Source: Collimonas arenae
Lineage (GTDB): Bacteria; Pseudomonadota; Gammaproteobacteria; Burkholderiales; Burkholderiaceae_D
DNA length: 64,000 nucleotides
Direction: 5' to 3'
Assembly: GCF_001584165.1 (NCBI RefSeq)
Contig: NZ_CP013233.1
Span: 1,860,001 to 1,924,000, forward strand
Shown here piece by piece: positions 39,026-48,544 of this stretch. Under the pieces are notes generated by a model that saw only the letters and a list, made by a program, of their open reading frames with translations, was not told the origin of the DNA and ran no database searches. Each line of letters begins with the position of its first letter. Positions within the stretch are counted from its first letter, which is position 1. The translations under genes were made by a program, and so were the position numbers.

Positions 39026-39060
39026 GGCGGCGCATCGTTAATGATGCGCCGCTTTTTTTT
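39026..39060 (+). terminator. Rho-independent terminator after pit
   Basis: Arms GCGGCGCATC and GATGCGCCGC with a short loop and eight T's begin about 25 bp after the pit stop. Confidence 0.92.
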
Positions 39061-39217
39061 GCCTTTCGTTCTGAAAAGGTTTGATGGTCACCTCCCCATT
39101 TTTCTCGCAGTCCCGGGTAAAACGTGCGATTATTTCTATATGGCCATTGTTTTATGGCAACTAACTGGGAATTAACAACCAAGGCGCAAATGTTGTGTAT
39201 TGACGGAGGACTTCACC

Positions 39218-41907
39218 ATGTTGTTTCTACGCAAGAAAGAAATCGCCAGTGTAATCATCGTATTTACCGGAGGGGCGGTGGCTGCCCCATCGCATGCCGC
39301 ATGCAGCAACAATGTGCCCGCCAGCGGCGTCTCGGTAAACTGCTCTGGTAACGTTACTACGCCGGTTCTTGCGCAGACTGGCAGCAGTAGCGTCGCCGTC
39401 ACCCTGGATTCGACTGTCGTTGCCAACATCGCGCGCAGCACCAGCCCCATCGCTTTTAGCGTCGACACTTCTAGCACCATCGTCAACAATGGCAGCGTGA
39501 CGCTGACTGGCGGGGGGGCACTGGCGGCAATCGTGGTGCGGTATTGCTGGGTGTGAATAACAACAACCAGTTGACCAATACGACCCAAGGCAGCATTACT
39601 ACAACAGGCGCTTTTAACGATGGCATGGCCGCTAACGGCAGCGGTAATATGCTGATCAATCAAGGCTCCATTTCGACGTCTGGCCCAAATGCCTATGGCA
39701 TATCGGCAGCCTGGGGGCAGACCAATGTCGGGCAATCGAACAACAACGTCAATAATTCGGGGATGGTCACGACTTCGGGCAGTAATGCGCGCGCCATCTC
39801 GATCCTCGGCGGTAACGGCACCGTCACCAATAGCGGCAATTTATCGACCAGCGGCGCCAGCAGCACCACGGTGTATATGCAGGGCAACAACGACAAGCTG
39901 GTCAACAGCGGCAGCATCAATGCTTCAGGCAACGGTTCCGAAGCGGTGTTCTCGAACACGGTCAGCTCCGGTTTTAACGCCAGTATCGAGAATCAGGCCG
40001 GAGGCCAGATCATCAGCCAGCAAGGCATCGGCATTCGAACCTTGAATGGCGCCACTACTGTCATCAATGCGGGTCTTGTGCAGAGCGGTGTTGGTACTGC
40101 GATCTCGATGGGGCGTGGCAGCAATACGCTGGTATTGCAAACTGGTTCGGTGATCAATGGTACAGCCGATGGTGGCGGAAATGCCGGTACCAGTCTGGTG
40201 TTACAAGGATCCGGCACGGCATCGAATACTTTCACGAATTTCGCAATCTTGCTGGCGCAGGGAAGTAACTGGACCTGGAGCGGCAACGGCACGTTCACTA
40301 CGGCGCAAATCCAGAGCGGCATGTTCAATCTGACCGGCACCCTTGGCGGAGCAACCACGATTTCGGCGGGCGCCACGCTGGCCGGCAGCGGCGGCACTGT
40401 GGCGGGTAACCTGCTTAATCAGGGGACCTTGCATCCCGGCGTCGGCGACGGCACCGGCGGGTTAGCGGTGACTGGCAACTACACGCATGCGGCCAATGCG
40501 ATATTTCAGACCGAAGCGTCACCGGTTTCCGCCGGCTTGCTGATCGTAGGCGGCAGCGCTAGCCTGCTGGGTGGCACCGTTAATGCCACCATGTTGCCAG
40601 GAGCCTATGCGGATCAGGTAAAGTTGCCGATTGTCACCGGCGCTGGCGGCGTGACTGGCAATTTCAGTCAGCTGCAAGCGAATGCCACAGCCTTGCTGAC
40701 GCCGACCTTGGAGTATGACAATGGTCATGCCTACCTCGTCATTACGCGAGCTCCGATTACCACCGTGGTACCAAACGGGAATGACTCGGCCATCGGTCAA
40801 GCCATCGACAGCAGCCGTCCGCAGGTCACACCGGCAAATCCGACGCCGGCTCCTGTTACGCCGGGTGGTGTGCCGGTCGCCAGCGGTGAGTTGGCGGCCA
40901 CTGTGGATGCGCTCAATCTGATGGATAAAGATGATCTGAAGGCTACTGTCGGCAGCCTGACCGGCGGTATACACGCGACTTTCTCGCAACTTGCCTTGCG
41001 TGAAAACGATCTGTTCGGCCGGGCGCTGTCGATGCGCCTGGATACCCAGCGAGAAGGCGAGCGAAAGGATAGCGACAATGGCGTGTGGGTTCGGCCGTAT
41101 GGATCTTTCGGGAAATTGAGTGCGACTGGAGATACCGCAGGCGCGCGCTATAAAATCGGTGGCATCAGTGCCGGTGCTGACCGTGTAGTGGGAACCGACT
41201 GGATCGTCGGCGGTGGTCTCGATTATGCACATATGCAGGCAGATTTCGATGACTATAACGGCAAGGGCAAGCTCGACAGCTATAAGATCGGCGCGTATGC
41301 CAGCTATGCCCCGGGGCCTTTTTATGTCGACACCATCGCCAGCTATGCAATCCAGAATACCCAGATCCAGCGCGATGTACTGACCGGAACCGGCAGCCTG
41401 CGTGCGCAGGGCTCTTATGACGGCCGCCAGGCCAGCTTGTACGGCGAGTCGGGCTATCGCATCAAGCTGGATCAACAAACCGTATTGCAGCCTTTCGGTG
41501 CTTTGCATTACACGCGTTTGCGTCAGGACGGATTTACCGAAACCGATGCCGACAATCTTGGCATTTCGGGCCAGGCGAATACGCTCAACAGCCTGCGCAG
41601 CAGCATCGGCGTCAGGCTGAGCAGCGATCTGGCGCTTTCTAGCGGGGTCCTAACTTTTGGCGCGCAATTGCGCTGGATGCATGAATTCATGGATGCGCAG
41701 GCACAGTATCAGGCCACCTTGATCGGTGCGCCTGGTAGTCCGTTCACCGTAAAAGGCGTGGATTTCGGGCGTGATGCCGCGCTGGTTGGTGTCAATCTTT
41801 CTTACGCAGCGACGGCGCGCCTGAACCTGTTTGCCGATTACGATTTCCAGACGGAGTCGCACAACCAGGTCAATCGGATTACCGCCGGCTTGCGTTACCT
41901 GTGGTGA
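39218..41907 (+). CDS. Autotransporter (type Va) outer-membrane protein, frameshifted at a G7 tract
   Basis: The ATG at 39218 follows GGAGG and gives a signal peptide ending PSHAAC. A passenger of many short N/G/S/T-rich repeats (TSGSNARAISILGGNGTVTNSG and similar) predicts a right-handed beta-helix. It is followed by an autochaperone-like region and a C-terminal beta-barrel (about the last 270 residues) from WVRPYGSFG to ITAGLRYLW. At the seven-G run 39512-39518 the frame is broken: upstream it ends CWV, and downstream TGGNRGAVLLGVNNNN continues in another frame to 41907. Eight G's (or five) restore one protein of about 897 residues. No protease triad was seen, so an adhesin is more likely. 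Confidence 0.82.
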
Positions 41908-41947
41908 TGGGGAGGGGCCGCACAATATAATTCTGGCCCCACAAATG

Positions 41948-41986
41948 ACGAGATCGATGCGGCTTGTGCGGCGGCATCGATCTCGT
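41948..41986. terminator. Hairpin between convergent autotransporter and emrB genes
   Basis: A 13-bp perfect stem (ACGAGATCGATGC and GCATCGATCTCGT) with a 13-nt loop sits between two convergent stops. It lacks a strong T-run but probably ends both transcripts. Confidence 0.65.
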
Positions 41987-42023
41987 TGGTTTCAGGCGGG
42001 CATCAGGTACCCATCGGCATCCG

Positions 42024-43601
42024 TCAGTGGGCGCCGCCGGCGTCGACTGGTACGCTGGAACGCTGCGGTTTGGTCAGCCACACCAGCGCGATCAGCATCA
42101 CGAACAATACCGCCGAGATCCAGAAAATATCAGTGGCGCCCTGGGTCGCAGCTTTCACTGAAATCAGTCGGTCGACAGTGGCCCAGGCAGCCGGCTCCGG
42201 CATGCCTTGCGCGGTGAGGTTGTGTACCGCATCGGTAAATGCCGGATTGTGCGGTCCGGTGAACTCAGTTAATTGCGAGTGATGCAGCGATGTGCGGCGA
42301 TCCCACAAGGTACTGGTGATCGAGGTGCCCATGCCACCGAACATGATACGCACGAAATTCGACAAGCCTGCTGCGGAAGGAATCTTGTCAGGCGGTTGGC
42401 CGGACAGGATGATCGAAGTCAGTGGAATGAAGAACATGGCCATCGCTGCACCCTGGATGATGGTCGGAATCATCAGCGTAAAGGTGTCGACATTCTCGGT
42501 GAACTGGGAGCGCAGGTAGAACACGACTGCAAAGATGAAGAAGGCGGTGCTGGCAACCCAGCGCGCATCGATCTTGGGCAGCAGCTTGCCGATGAAGGGC
42601 GACAGGATGATCGCGAAGATACCCACCGGCGCCATCACTTCGCCGGCCAGCGTGGCCGTATAGCCAAGCGTGGTCTGCAGCCACAAGGGCAGGATCACCA
42701 GGCCGCCGAACATCAAGCCGTAACCAACCGAAATGGCGATCACGCCGCCGCTGAAGTTGCGGCTTTTGAACAGTCGCAGATCGACCACTGGATGGTCGTC
42801 GCCCAGTTCCCAGATGACGAAGTAGATGAAGGCAACCAGCGCAACGACGCCCAGTATCACGATGGTCGACGAATTGAACCAGTCGAGTTCCTTGCCCTTG
42901 TCCAGCATGATCTGCAGCGAGCCGACCCAGATCACCAGTAGCGCCAGCCCGACTTTATCGATAGGCAGCTTGTAGGTGACTGATTCACGCTTGTGGTAGA
43001 TCGACCAGGTGGCCCATGCGGCAAACACGCCGACTGGAATGTTGATGTAGAAAATCCATGGCCAAGTGTAATTGTCTGAAATCCATCCACCCAGCAGTGG
43101 CCCCATGACTGGCGCCACCAGGGTGGTCATTCCCCAGAAGGCCAGGGCCATGCCGCTCTTTGAGGGCGTGTAGCTGGATAGCAGCAGTGACTGCGACAAC
43201 GGAATCATCGGTCCGGCGACGGCGCCTTGAAGCACCCGTGCCGCGATCAATACTTCCATGCTGGGAGCCAGGCCGCACAGGATGGATGACAGCACGAACA
43301 GGATGATCGATGTGACAAACAGGCGAACCTGGCCAAAGCGCTGAGTCAGCCAGCCGGTCAGCGGCACCGAGATGGCATTGGCGACCGCAAACGAAGTGAT
43401 GACCCAGGTGCCTTGCTGCGGCGACACGCCGAGGTCGCCGGAAATGGCGGGAATGGAAACGTTGGCAATCGACGAATCGAGCACGTTCATGAACACGGCC
43501 AGCGATAAAGCTACCGTACCCATGACGAGATTGCCGCCGGTGAGCGGCGGCAGTGGTTGCGATGGCGGCCGTGCGGGCGCTGCCGGTTTTGGGGAACTCA
43601 T
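42024..43601 (-). CDS. emrB: MFS multidrug efflux permease, DHA2/EmrB type
   Basis: This is a 525-residue drug:proton antiporter with about 14 membrane segments. It has NVLDSSIANVSIPAISGDLGVSPQQGTWVITSFAVANAISVPLTGWL (motif D1 region), RFGQVRLF and the motif C-like PVMGPLLGGWISDNYTWPWIFYINIPVG. The family forms tripartite pumps with an EmrA-type fusion protein and an outer-membrane factor, both encoded just upstream. A 24-bp palindrome separates it from emrA. Confidence 0.92.
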   Translation of the reverse strand: MSSPKPAAPARPPSQPLPPLTGGNLVMGTVALSLAVFMNVLDSSIANVSIPAISGDLGVSPQQGTWVITSFAVANAISVPLTGWLTQRFGQVRLFVTSIILFVLSSILCGLAPSMEVLIAARVLQGAVAGPMIPLSQSLLLSSYTPSKSGMALAFWGMTTLVAPVMGPLLGGWISDNYTWPWIFYINIPVGVFAAWATWSIYHKRESVTYKLPIDKVGLALLVIWVGSLQIMLDKGKELDWFNSSTIVILGVVALVAFIYFVIWELGDDHPVVDLRLFKSRNFSGGVIAISVGYGLMFGGLVILPLWLQTTLGYTATLAGEVMAPVGIFAIILSPFIGKLLPKIDARWVASTAFFIFAVVFYLRSQFTENVDTFTLMIPTIIQGAAMAMFFIPLTSIILSGQPPDKIPSAAGLSNFVRIMFGGMGTSITSTLWDRRTSLHHSQLTEFTGPHNPAFTDAVHNLTAQGMPEPAAWATVDRLISVKAATQGATDIFWISAVLFVMLIALVWLTKPQRSSVPVDAGGAH

Positions 43602-43629
43602 GAAGGCATTCCGGTAAGGGTTCGCATGG

Positions 43630-43653
43630 CGGATGCCGTCATGACGGCATCCG
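43630..43653. repeat. 24-bp perfect palindrome between emrA and emrB
   Basis: The arm CGGATGCCGTCA is followed directly by its reverse complement TGACGGCATCCG with no loop. In RNA it would form a stable intercistronic hairpin in the emrA-emrB message. Confidence 0.6.
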
Positions 43654-43673
43654 GCAGGGCAGTCGGCACAAGC

Positions 43674-44900
43674 TTAGTGTGCTGCAGCTGCATTGTTATT
43701 GGCAGCGATGATGCTGGCGATGCGCTGGTCGGCTTCCTGGCCGCTCTTATCGAAGACGTCGGTGGTATAGGCCGGAGCGGTGCGCGCCGTGCCTGCTGTC
43801 AACGAGGTGCCTTCGGTTTTCGCGACGTCGACCGTTGCATCCATCGATACGCCTATGCGCAGCGGATGGCTTTCCAGGTCTTTGGGATCGAGCGAAATAC
43901 GCACTGGGACCCGTTGCACGATCTTGATCCAGTTGCCGCTGGCATTCTGTGCCGGCAGCAAGGCGAACGCAGAACCGGTACCGGCTGCCAGGCCAACCAC
44001 TGTTCCGTGGTATTCGAATTTCGAGCCGTACAGATCCGATTTCAAGGTCACCGGCTGGCCGATACGCATGTTCTTGATTTGCACTTCCTTGAAGTTGGCG
44101 TCAACCCACAACGCGTTGAGCGGCACGATCGACAGTAGCGGCGTGCCGGCGGCGATACGCTGGCCAACCTGCACCGAGCGTTTGGCGACGTAGCCGGTAG
44201 TCGGCGCCAGCAATGTGGTACGGGCCAGGTTGATATAGGCGTTGCGCACTTGTGCGGCGGCATTGAGGACGTTCGGGTGCTGTTCCACCGAAGTGCGGTC
44301 AGTCAATACCTTGTTGGATGCCAATTGTTCGCGTGCGGCTTGCAATGCTGCCTCTGCACCTTGAACCGCTACTTTGGCGTGATCCAGTTCTTCCTTGGAT
44401 ACCGCGCCAGTGCTGATCAGCTGTTGACGGCGGGCCAGGTCGGAGCGGGCGCGTTCCAGCTCGGCGTTACGTGCAGTGACGTTGGATGCGTAGGTGTTGT
44501 TGTTGACGAACAGCGTGCGCACCTGGCGCACGGTTTGCGCCAGTTGGGCTTCGGCCTGATCCAGTGCTACCTTGGCGTCGGCTTTGTCCAATTCAACCAG
44601 CGGCTTGCCGATCTGCACCAGTTCTGTATCGTCGGTATTGATTGCCAACACTGTGCCGCCGACTTGCGGCGTGACTTGCACCACGTTGCCGCCGACATAT
44701 GCGTCATCGGTGTTTTCGTAGTGGCGGGCGTAGATGAACCACCAGATGCCATAAGCGATCAGCAGGATGATCAGGACGATGGTGACGCCGATCAGCAGGC
44801 CGCGGCGTTTGCCGTTGCCATTGGCTGCTGCCGGAGCAGGTGCGGCAGCGGCGACGCCGCCGGCCGAAGAGTCTTGTGATGTTTGATTTGGTGTTGTCAT
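43674..44900 (-). CDS. emrA: Membrane fusion protein, EmrA/HlyD family
   Basis: This is a 408-residue periplasmic adaptor. One membrane segment (GLLIGVTIVLIILLIAYGIWWFIY) follows a short cytoplasmic Ala/Pro-rich N-terminus. The lipoyl half-motifs DDAYVGGNVVQVTPQVGGTVLAINTDD and TTLLAPTTGYVAKRSVQVGQRI flank an alpha-helical hairpin (about 95-205). It bridges EmrB and the outer-membrane factor. Gene order on the minus strand is OMF-emrA-emrB. Confidence 0.93.
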   Translation of the reverse strand: MTTPNQTSQDSSAGGVAAAAPAPAAANGNGKRRGLLIGVTIVLIILLIAYGIWWFIYARHYENTDDAYVGGNVVQVTPQVGGTVLAINTDDTELVQIGKPLVELDKADAKVALDQAEAQLAQTVRQVRTLFVNNNTYASNVTARNAELERARSDLARRQQLISTGAVSKEELDHAKVAVQGAEAALQAAREQLASNKVLTDRTSVEQHPNVLNAAAQVRNAYINLARTTLLAPTTGYVAKRSVQVGQRIAAGTPLLSIVPLNALWVDANFKEVQIKNMRIGQPVTLKSDLYGSKFEYHGTVVGLAAGTGSAFALLPAQNASGNWIKIVQRVPVRISLDPKDLESHPLRIGVSMDATVDVAKTEGTSLTAGTARTAPAYTTDVFDKSGQEADQRIASIIAANNNAAAAH

Positions 44901-44939
44901 GATGCAGGTTTCGCAATAAGTGAACGGTTTATTGGTGAA

Positions 44940-46457
44940 TTAATTGGCGCTGCTGACTTGCGGACTGGCGTTGGCTGAAGCCGGTTCGGCCGGGCTGATG
45001 CCCTCGGCCGACGCATCAAAGCCACCGCCCAGGGATTTGATCAGGTTGACCCGCAGATCGGCGCGACGCGCACGGACATCCAGTTCAGCCTTGCGTTGCG
45101 CCAGCCAGGCTATCTGGGTGCTGACCACTTGCAGCATGTTTGCGGTGCCGACCTGTTGCCTTTGCTCGGCCAGTTTCATGCCGCGTTCTGCCGCTTCAAC
45201 TGCGGTCTGCTGATTCTTGCCCTGCGTTGCCGCCGATTGCAGCGATTGCACGCTATCTGCGACTTCATGGAAAGCGTCGTTCAGCGCCTGATTGTAAGTT
45301 GCGACAGCGCCATCGTAGGCGGCAACCCGGCCCTTGAGCTGAGCACGCAATGCGCCGCCCTCGAAGATAGGCAGGTGGATCGCCGGGCCGATGCCAACCA
45401 CTTTGCTGCTGTGGTTCAGGAACTGTGAAAAGCTGAGACTGGAAAAGCCGATCATCGCCGACAGGTTGACGTCTGGATAAAACTCGGTCTTGGCAACCTT
45501 GATGTCGCTTTGCGCAGCTTCCACTTGCCAGCGTGCGGCAACCACGTCCGGACGACGGCCCAGCAAGCCGAGCGGCAGTTGGTCAGGCAGCGCAATGGCG
45601 CTGTCTGCCGGCAAGGTCGGCACCGGGATTTTCAGGCCGCGGTCAGGGCCTTGGCCCATCAGTGCAGCGAGCTGGTTACGGGTCAGTGCAATGGCTTCCT
45701 GCCATTGCGCCTGTTCGGCACGCAGGCCGGCTACCTGTTGCCGACTTTGCTGGTTCTCACTTTGGGTATCAAGGCCGGCGGCGAAGCGTTGCTGCGTCAG
45801 CTTATCCAGCTTGTCGCGCAATACCAGTTGCTGGTTGGTCAGGTCCAGTTGGGCATACTGGCGTCCCAGTTGCAGCCAAGCTTTCGCGATGCCCGCGCTC
45901 AGAGCGAGCCGTGCGGCGTAATGCTCGGCTTCTGCTGCCTTGCTTTGCGAGATGGCCGAGCGCAACTGCGCACTGTGTTTGCCCCAGAAATCCAGGTCGT
46001 AGGAAAAATTCAGCGCGGTTTCATAATCGGTCACGTACATGCCGCCGAACGGTGGCGGGTAGATGCTGTTCTCGGAAAATCGCTCACGTGTGGCCGACAG
46101 GCTGGCTCCGACTTGCGGCTTGCTGGTTGCGCCTGCGGCTTCGACCATCGCGCGTGATGCCGAGATGCGCGCGGCTGCAGCTTGCAGGTTAGGGTTGCCG
46201 GCCAGCGCCTCGTCGACCAGTTGTTGAAGCTGGCTACCGCCGATGCCGCTCACCCACGACGTGCTCGGCCAGGTGCCGCCTTGTCCGGGCAGCGAGGATG
46301 CCGATGCGTAATCGTCAGGATTGTTGGAACGGGCAGTGCTATGTATTCCGCTGAAGTTCGCGCAGGCCGACAACAGCAATATGGCGGCGCCGATGGCAAG
46401 CCGCTGAGCACTGAGTTTTGGCAAGTTGCGCGGAAATGTGGATGGATGAGAGTTCAT
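44940..46457 (-). CDS. Outer-membrane efflux lipoprotein, NodT/OprM family
   Basis: This is a 505-residue outer-membrane factor from the ATG at 46455-46457. The signal peptide ends in lipobox LLSAC (Cys about 32). Two OEP repeats include LVDEALAGNPNLQAAAARISASRAMV and GRRPDVVAARWQVEAAQSDIKVAKTEFYPDVNLSAMIGF. It supplies the exit duct for the EmrAB pump encoded next. A longer upstream reading (to 46553) crosses the regulatory region and has no ribosome site. Confidence 0.92.
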   Translation of the reverse strand: MNSHPSTFPRNLPKLSAQRLAIGAAILLLSACANFSGIHSTARSNNPDDYASASSLPGQGGTWPSTSWVSGIGGSQLQQLVDEALAGNPNLQAAAARISASRAMVEAAGATSKPQVGASLSATRERFSENSIYPPPFGGMYVTDYETALNFSYDLDFWGKHSAQLRSAISQSKAAEAEHYAARLALSAGIAKAWLQLGRQYAQLDLTNQQLVLRDKLDKLTQQRFAAGLDTQSENQQSRQQVAGLRAEQAQWQEAIALTRNQLAALMGQGPDRGLKIPVPTLPADSAIALPDQLPLGLLGRRPDVVAARWQVEAAQSDIKVAKTEFYPDVNLSAMIGFSSLSFSQFLNHSSKVVGIGPAIHLPIFEGGALRAQLKGRVAAYDGAVATYNQALNDAFHEVADSVQSLQSAATQGKNQQTAVEAAERGMKLAEQRQQVGTANMLQVVSTQIAWLAQRKAELDVRARRADLRVNLIKSLGGGFDASAEGISPAEPASANASPQVSSAN

Positions 46458-46570
46458 GTCGGTGTTGATTTGACGGGTTTGTTTGATTTGAATGCTGTGT
46501 TTTACAAGTGAAATCTGTGAAGCAATGGCATTTCGGTTACTGATTGAAAGCAAAGATCGGCAAATTAAGA

Positions 46571-46582
46571 TTGCATAGTCAA
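46571..46582. promoter_or_regulatory. Possible MarR operator before the efflux operon
   Basis: TTGCATAGTCAA resembles the perfect palindrome at 47072 (TTGC-N4-GCAA type) with one mismatched arm. It overlaps the marR stop codon and lies about 114 bp upstream of the OMF start. Confidence 0.4.
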
Positions 46583-47052
46583 TGTGTTTTCTCCTCAGTC
46601 GAATTGCTTGCGAGCAAGCGTCGCAACATCGATTTCAAGAAACCAATCTCTTCCGCGCTGAAGTCGTAAAAATGTTTATTCAGTACACCGCAGAATGCCT
46701 TCGGTATTTCCGTCGACAGGGCTACTCCATCTGCCGTTAACTTCAATTTCATTAAGCGCCTGTCATGTGCGCATGGTTCGCGCTGTATCAGATTGCGTGC
46801 TGCCAGGCGGTCTATCATGCGCTTGGTCGAGGCGGCGTCGGTGTAGGTCTCGCGTGCCAAGTCTGCGGCAGTAGAATATTTCCCCGTGGATAACATCAGG
46901 ATAATAGCGCCTTGTGCATGAGTTATTCCGAATTTGGCCAGCGATTCGTCTGAACTCTTGACCAGCATGGCGCGCGAGCGGGCCAGCAAATAGCCTATGC
47001 TTTCTTCGATCTGATAGGTGTCGAGATTAAATAACGGGGACGAATTGCTCAT
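46579..47052 (-). CDS. MarR-family transcriptional regulator (EmrR-like)
   Basis: This is a 157-residue winged-helix regulator: MSNSSPLFNLDTYQIEESIGYLLARSRAML, THAQGAIILMLSTGKYSTAADLARETYTDAASTKRMIDRLAARNLI (helix-turn-helix) and REPCAHDRRLMKLKLTADG (wing). It lies directly upstream of the efflux operon on the same strand. This supports a role as its drug-responsive repressor, as EmrR/MprA controls emrAB in E. coli. It is probably autoregulated through the palindrome just upstream. Confidence 0.9.
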   Translation of the reverse strand: MSNSSPLFNLDTYQIEESIGYLLARSRAMLVKSSDESLAKFGITHAQGAIILMLSTGKYSTAADLARETYTDAASTKRMIDRLAARNLIQREPCAHDRRLMKLKLTADGVALSTEIPKAFCGVLNKHFYDFSAEEIGFLKSMLRRLLASNSTEEKTH

Positions 47053-47071
47053 TTTCTTACTTCAATAATCA

Positions 47072-47083
47072 TTGCCTAGGCAA
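47072..47083. promoter_or_regulatory. Perfect palindrome, probable MarR operator
   Basis: TTGCCTAGGCAA, a 12-bp perfect palindrome, lies 20 bp upstream of the marR start. It has the size and position expected for autoregulation by a MarR dimer. Confidence 0.6.
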
Positions 47084-47134
47084 GAATATACTGCAAATTA
47101 AAATTCTTTGCTGGCGGCAAGTTAGAAGTGTTGT

Positions 47135-48544
47135 TCAAGCTTCAGGCAAATTCAATGTGATCTGTGGCGGAGTACACGCCGGCAGGCGTATCGACACGAT
47201 GAGGCCGCGTTGTCGTTCTCCGCTGCCCAGCGTCACCGTGCCTTGTGCAGCGAGTACGATTTCCTTGACGATAGCCAGGCCTAGGCCAGTGCCTTCTTGT
47301 CCCGGCGCCGCGTTGCGGAAGAAGCGTTCGAACACGCGGTCTCGCACTTCGGCAGGAATGCCGGGGCCGTCGTCGCTGACGCCGAGGTCGATCCAGCCAT
47401 CGTTGAGTGCAAGCGTCACGGTCACTTTGCCGTTTGCAGGGGTATAGCGGATGGCGTTGTCGACCAGGTTCATCAGCATGGCGCTGAACAGGGCTTCGTT
47501 GCCCATCGCCCACGCCTGCTCGATATCGGTGTCGAAGCCGAGGTCGATGTTCTTGCGTTGCGCCAGGTCAACGATCTCCTCCAACACGATTGCCGCCAGC
47601 GCGATCAGGTCCACCGGATGCCTGAGGAATGCAGTGGTGTTGGCGGCTTCCGCCTGCGACAGCAACAAGAGCTTGTTGGTCAGGTCTGTCATGTTGCGGC
47701 TGCTTTCCTGTAGTGCTTGCAGCACTTCGCCGCGCCGAGTTTCGTCATCGAGGCGGCGCGCGAACTGGATTTGCGAATCGATCAGGGTCAGCGGCGTGCG
47801 CAGCTGGTGAGCTGCATCGGTGATAAAGCGCTTCTGCGCAGCCACCTGGGCATGGAGGCGCTGGATGGTCTGATTCAATGCTTCGACGATAGGACGCAAT
47901 TCCAGTTGCAACTGACCCGGTTTGATCGGCGATAGCGACGTGGCGTCGCGCAATGCCAGTTGGTCTTTCAAATTCATCAGCGGACGCAATTCGATGGTCA
48001 GGCCGATCACCACTAGCGCGATCGCCAGCAACAGCATCGCGATTTGCCGATGCAGAGCAGGGCGCCACAACTCGGTCAGCATCTGGTCATGGGAGCGGGT
48101 AGTCTGTCCAACCAGGATCGCCACTTTACGCAACTGCCCACTGTCATACAGCGTGCGCACTGCACTCACTACGCGCAAGGCCTCGCCATGGTATTCAATG
48201 CTGCGAAACGCTGGGGCGCTAACCGGGAAACGCAGGATCTCAGGAAAATCGGGACGTCCGGCCAACAGCTTTTCGTGGTCGGTGATGACCTGGTAATACA
48301 CCTGATCCTGTTCGGGCGAAACCAGCAGCTCCAGCGCTGCCGGCGGTACGCTGACATGCGGCACCCCGTCCTGCCAGAAAATGGCGCCGGCGATCACCTG
48401 GGCCGATGCCAGCAGTGCGTGATCCTGGATCAGATCTGCGGTTTGCCGGGCGCTCCGATACGACAGGGATGCGCTGATGGCGACGAACAGCGCCAGTGGA
48501 ATCAGCAGCCACAGCAGCAAGCGCAGGCGCAGGCTGACGATCAC
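47135..48544 (-). CDS. Two-component sensor histidine kinase, TctE-like
   Basis: This is a 469-residue membrane kinase. The GTG start overlaps the response-regulator stop by 4 bases. Membrane segments at about 8-28 and 168-188 enclose a periplasmic sensor domain of ~140 residues of the 2CSK_N type (LIQDHALLASAQVIAGAIF, then PEQDQVYYQVITDHEKLLAG). The phospho-acceptor is H246 in FITDAAHQLRTPLTLID. The ATPase domain has MNLVDNAIRYTP, SDDGPGIP and GTGLGLAIVKEI. The family includes tricarboxylate and other organic-acid sensors. The ligand is not known. Confidence 0.88.
   Translation of the reverse strand: MIVSLRLRLLLWLLIPLALFVAISASLSYRSARQTADLIQDHALLASAQVIAGAIFWQDGVPHVSVPPAALELLVSPEQDQVYYQVITDHEKLLAGRPDFPEILRFPVSAPAFRSIEYHGEALRVVSAVRTLYDSGQLRKVAILVGQTTRSHDQMLTELWRPALHRQIAMLLLAIALVVIGLTIELRPLMNLKDQLALRDATSLSPIKPGQLQLELRPIVEALNQTIQRLHAQVAAQKRFITDAAHQLRTPLTLIDSQIQFARRLDDETRRGEVLQALQESSRNMTDLTNKLLLLSQAEAANTTAFLRHPVDLIALAAIVLEEIVDLAQRKNIDLGFDTDIEQAWAMGNEALFSAMLMNLVDNAIRYTPANGKVTVTLALNDGWIDLGVSDDGPGIPAEVRDRVFERFFRNAAPGQEGTGLGLAIVKEIVLAAQGTVTLGSGERQRGLIVSIRLPACTPPQITLNLPEA

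Noticed and set aside
39544..41907. Autotransporter starting internally at 39544 as a separate gene
   Set aside because: The internal start lacks a signal peptide and ribosome site; the signal peptide is encoded upstream in the other frame, so a frameshift is the better reading.
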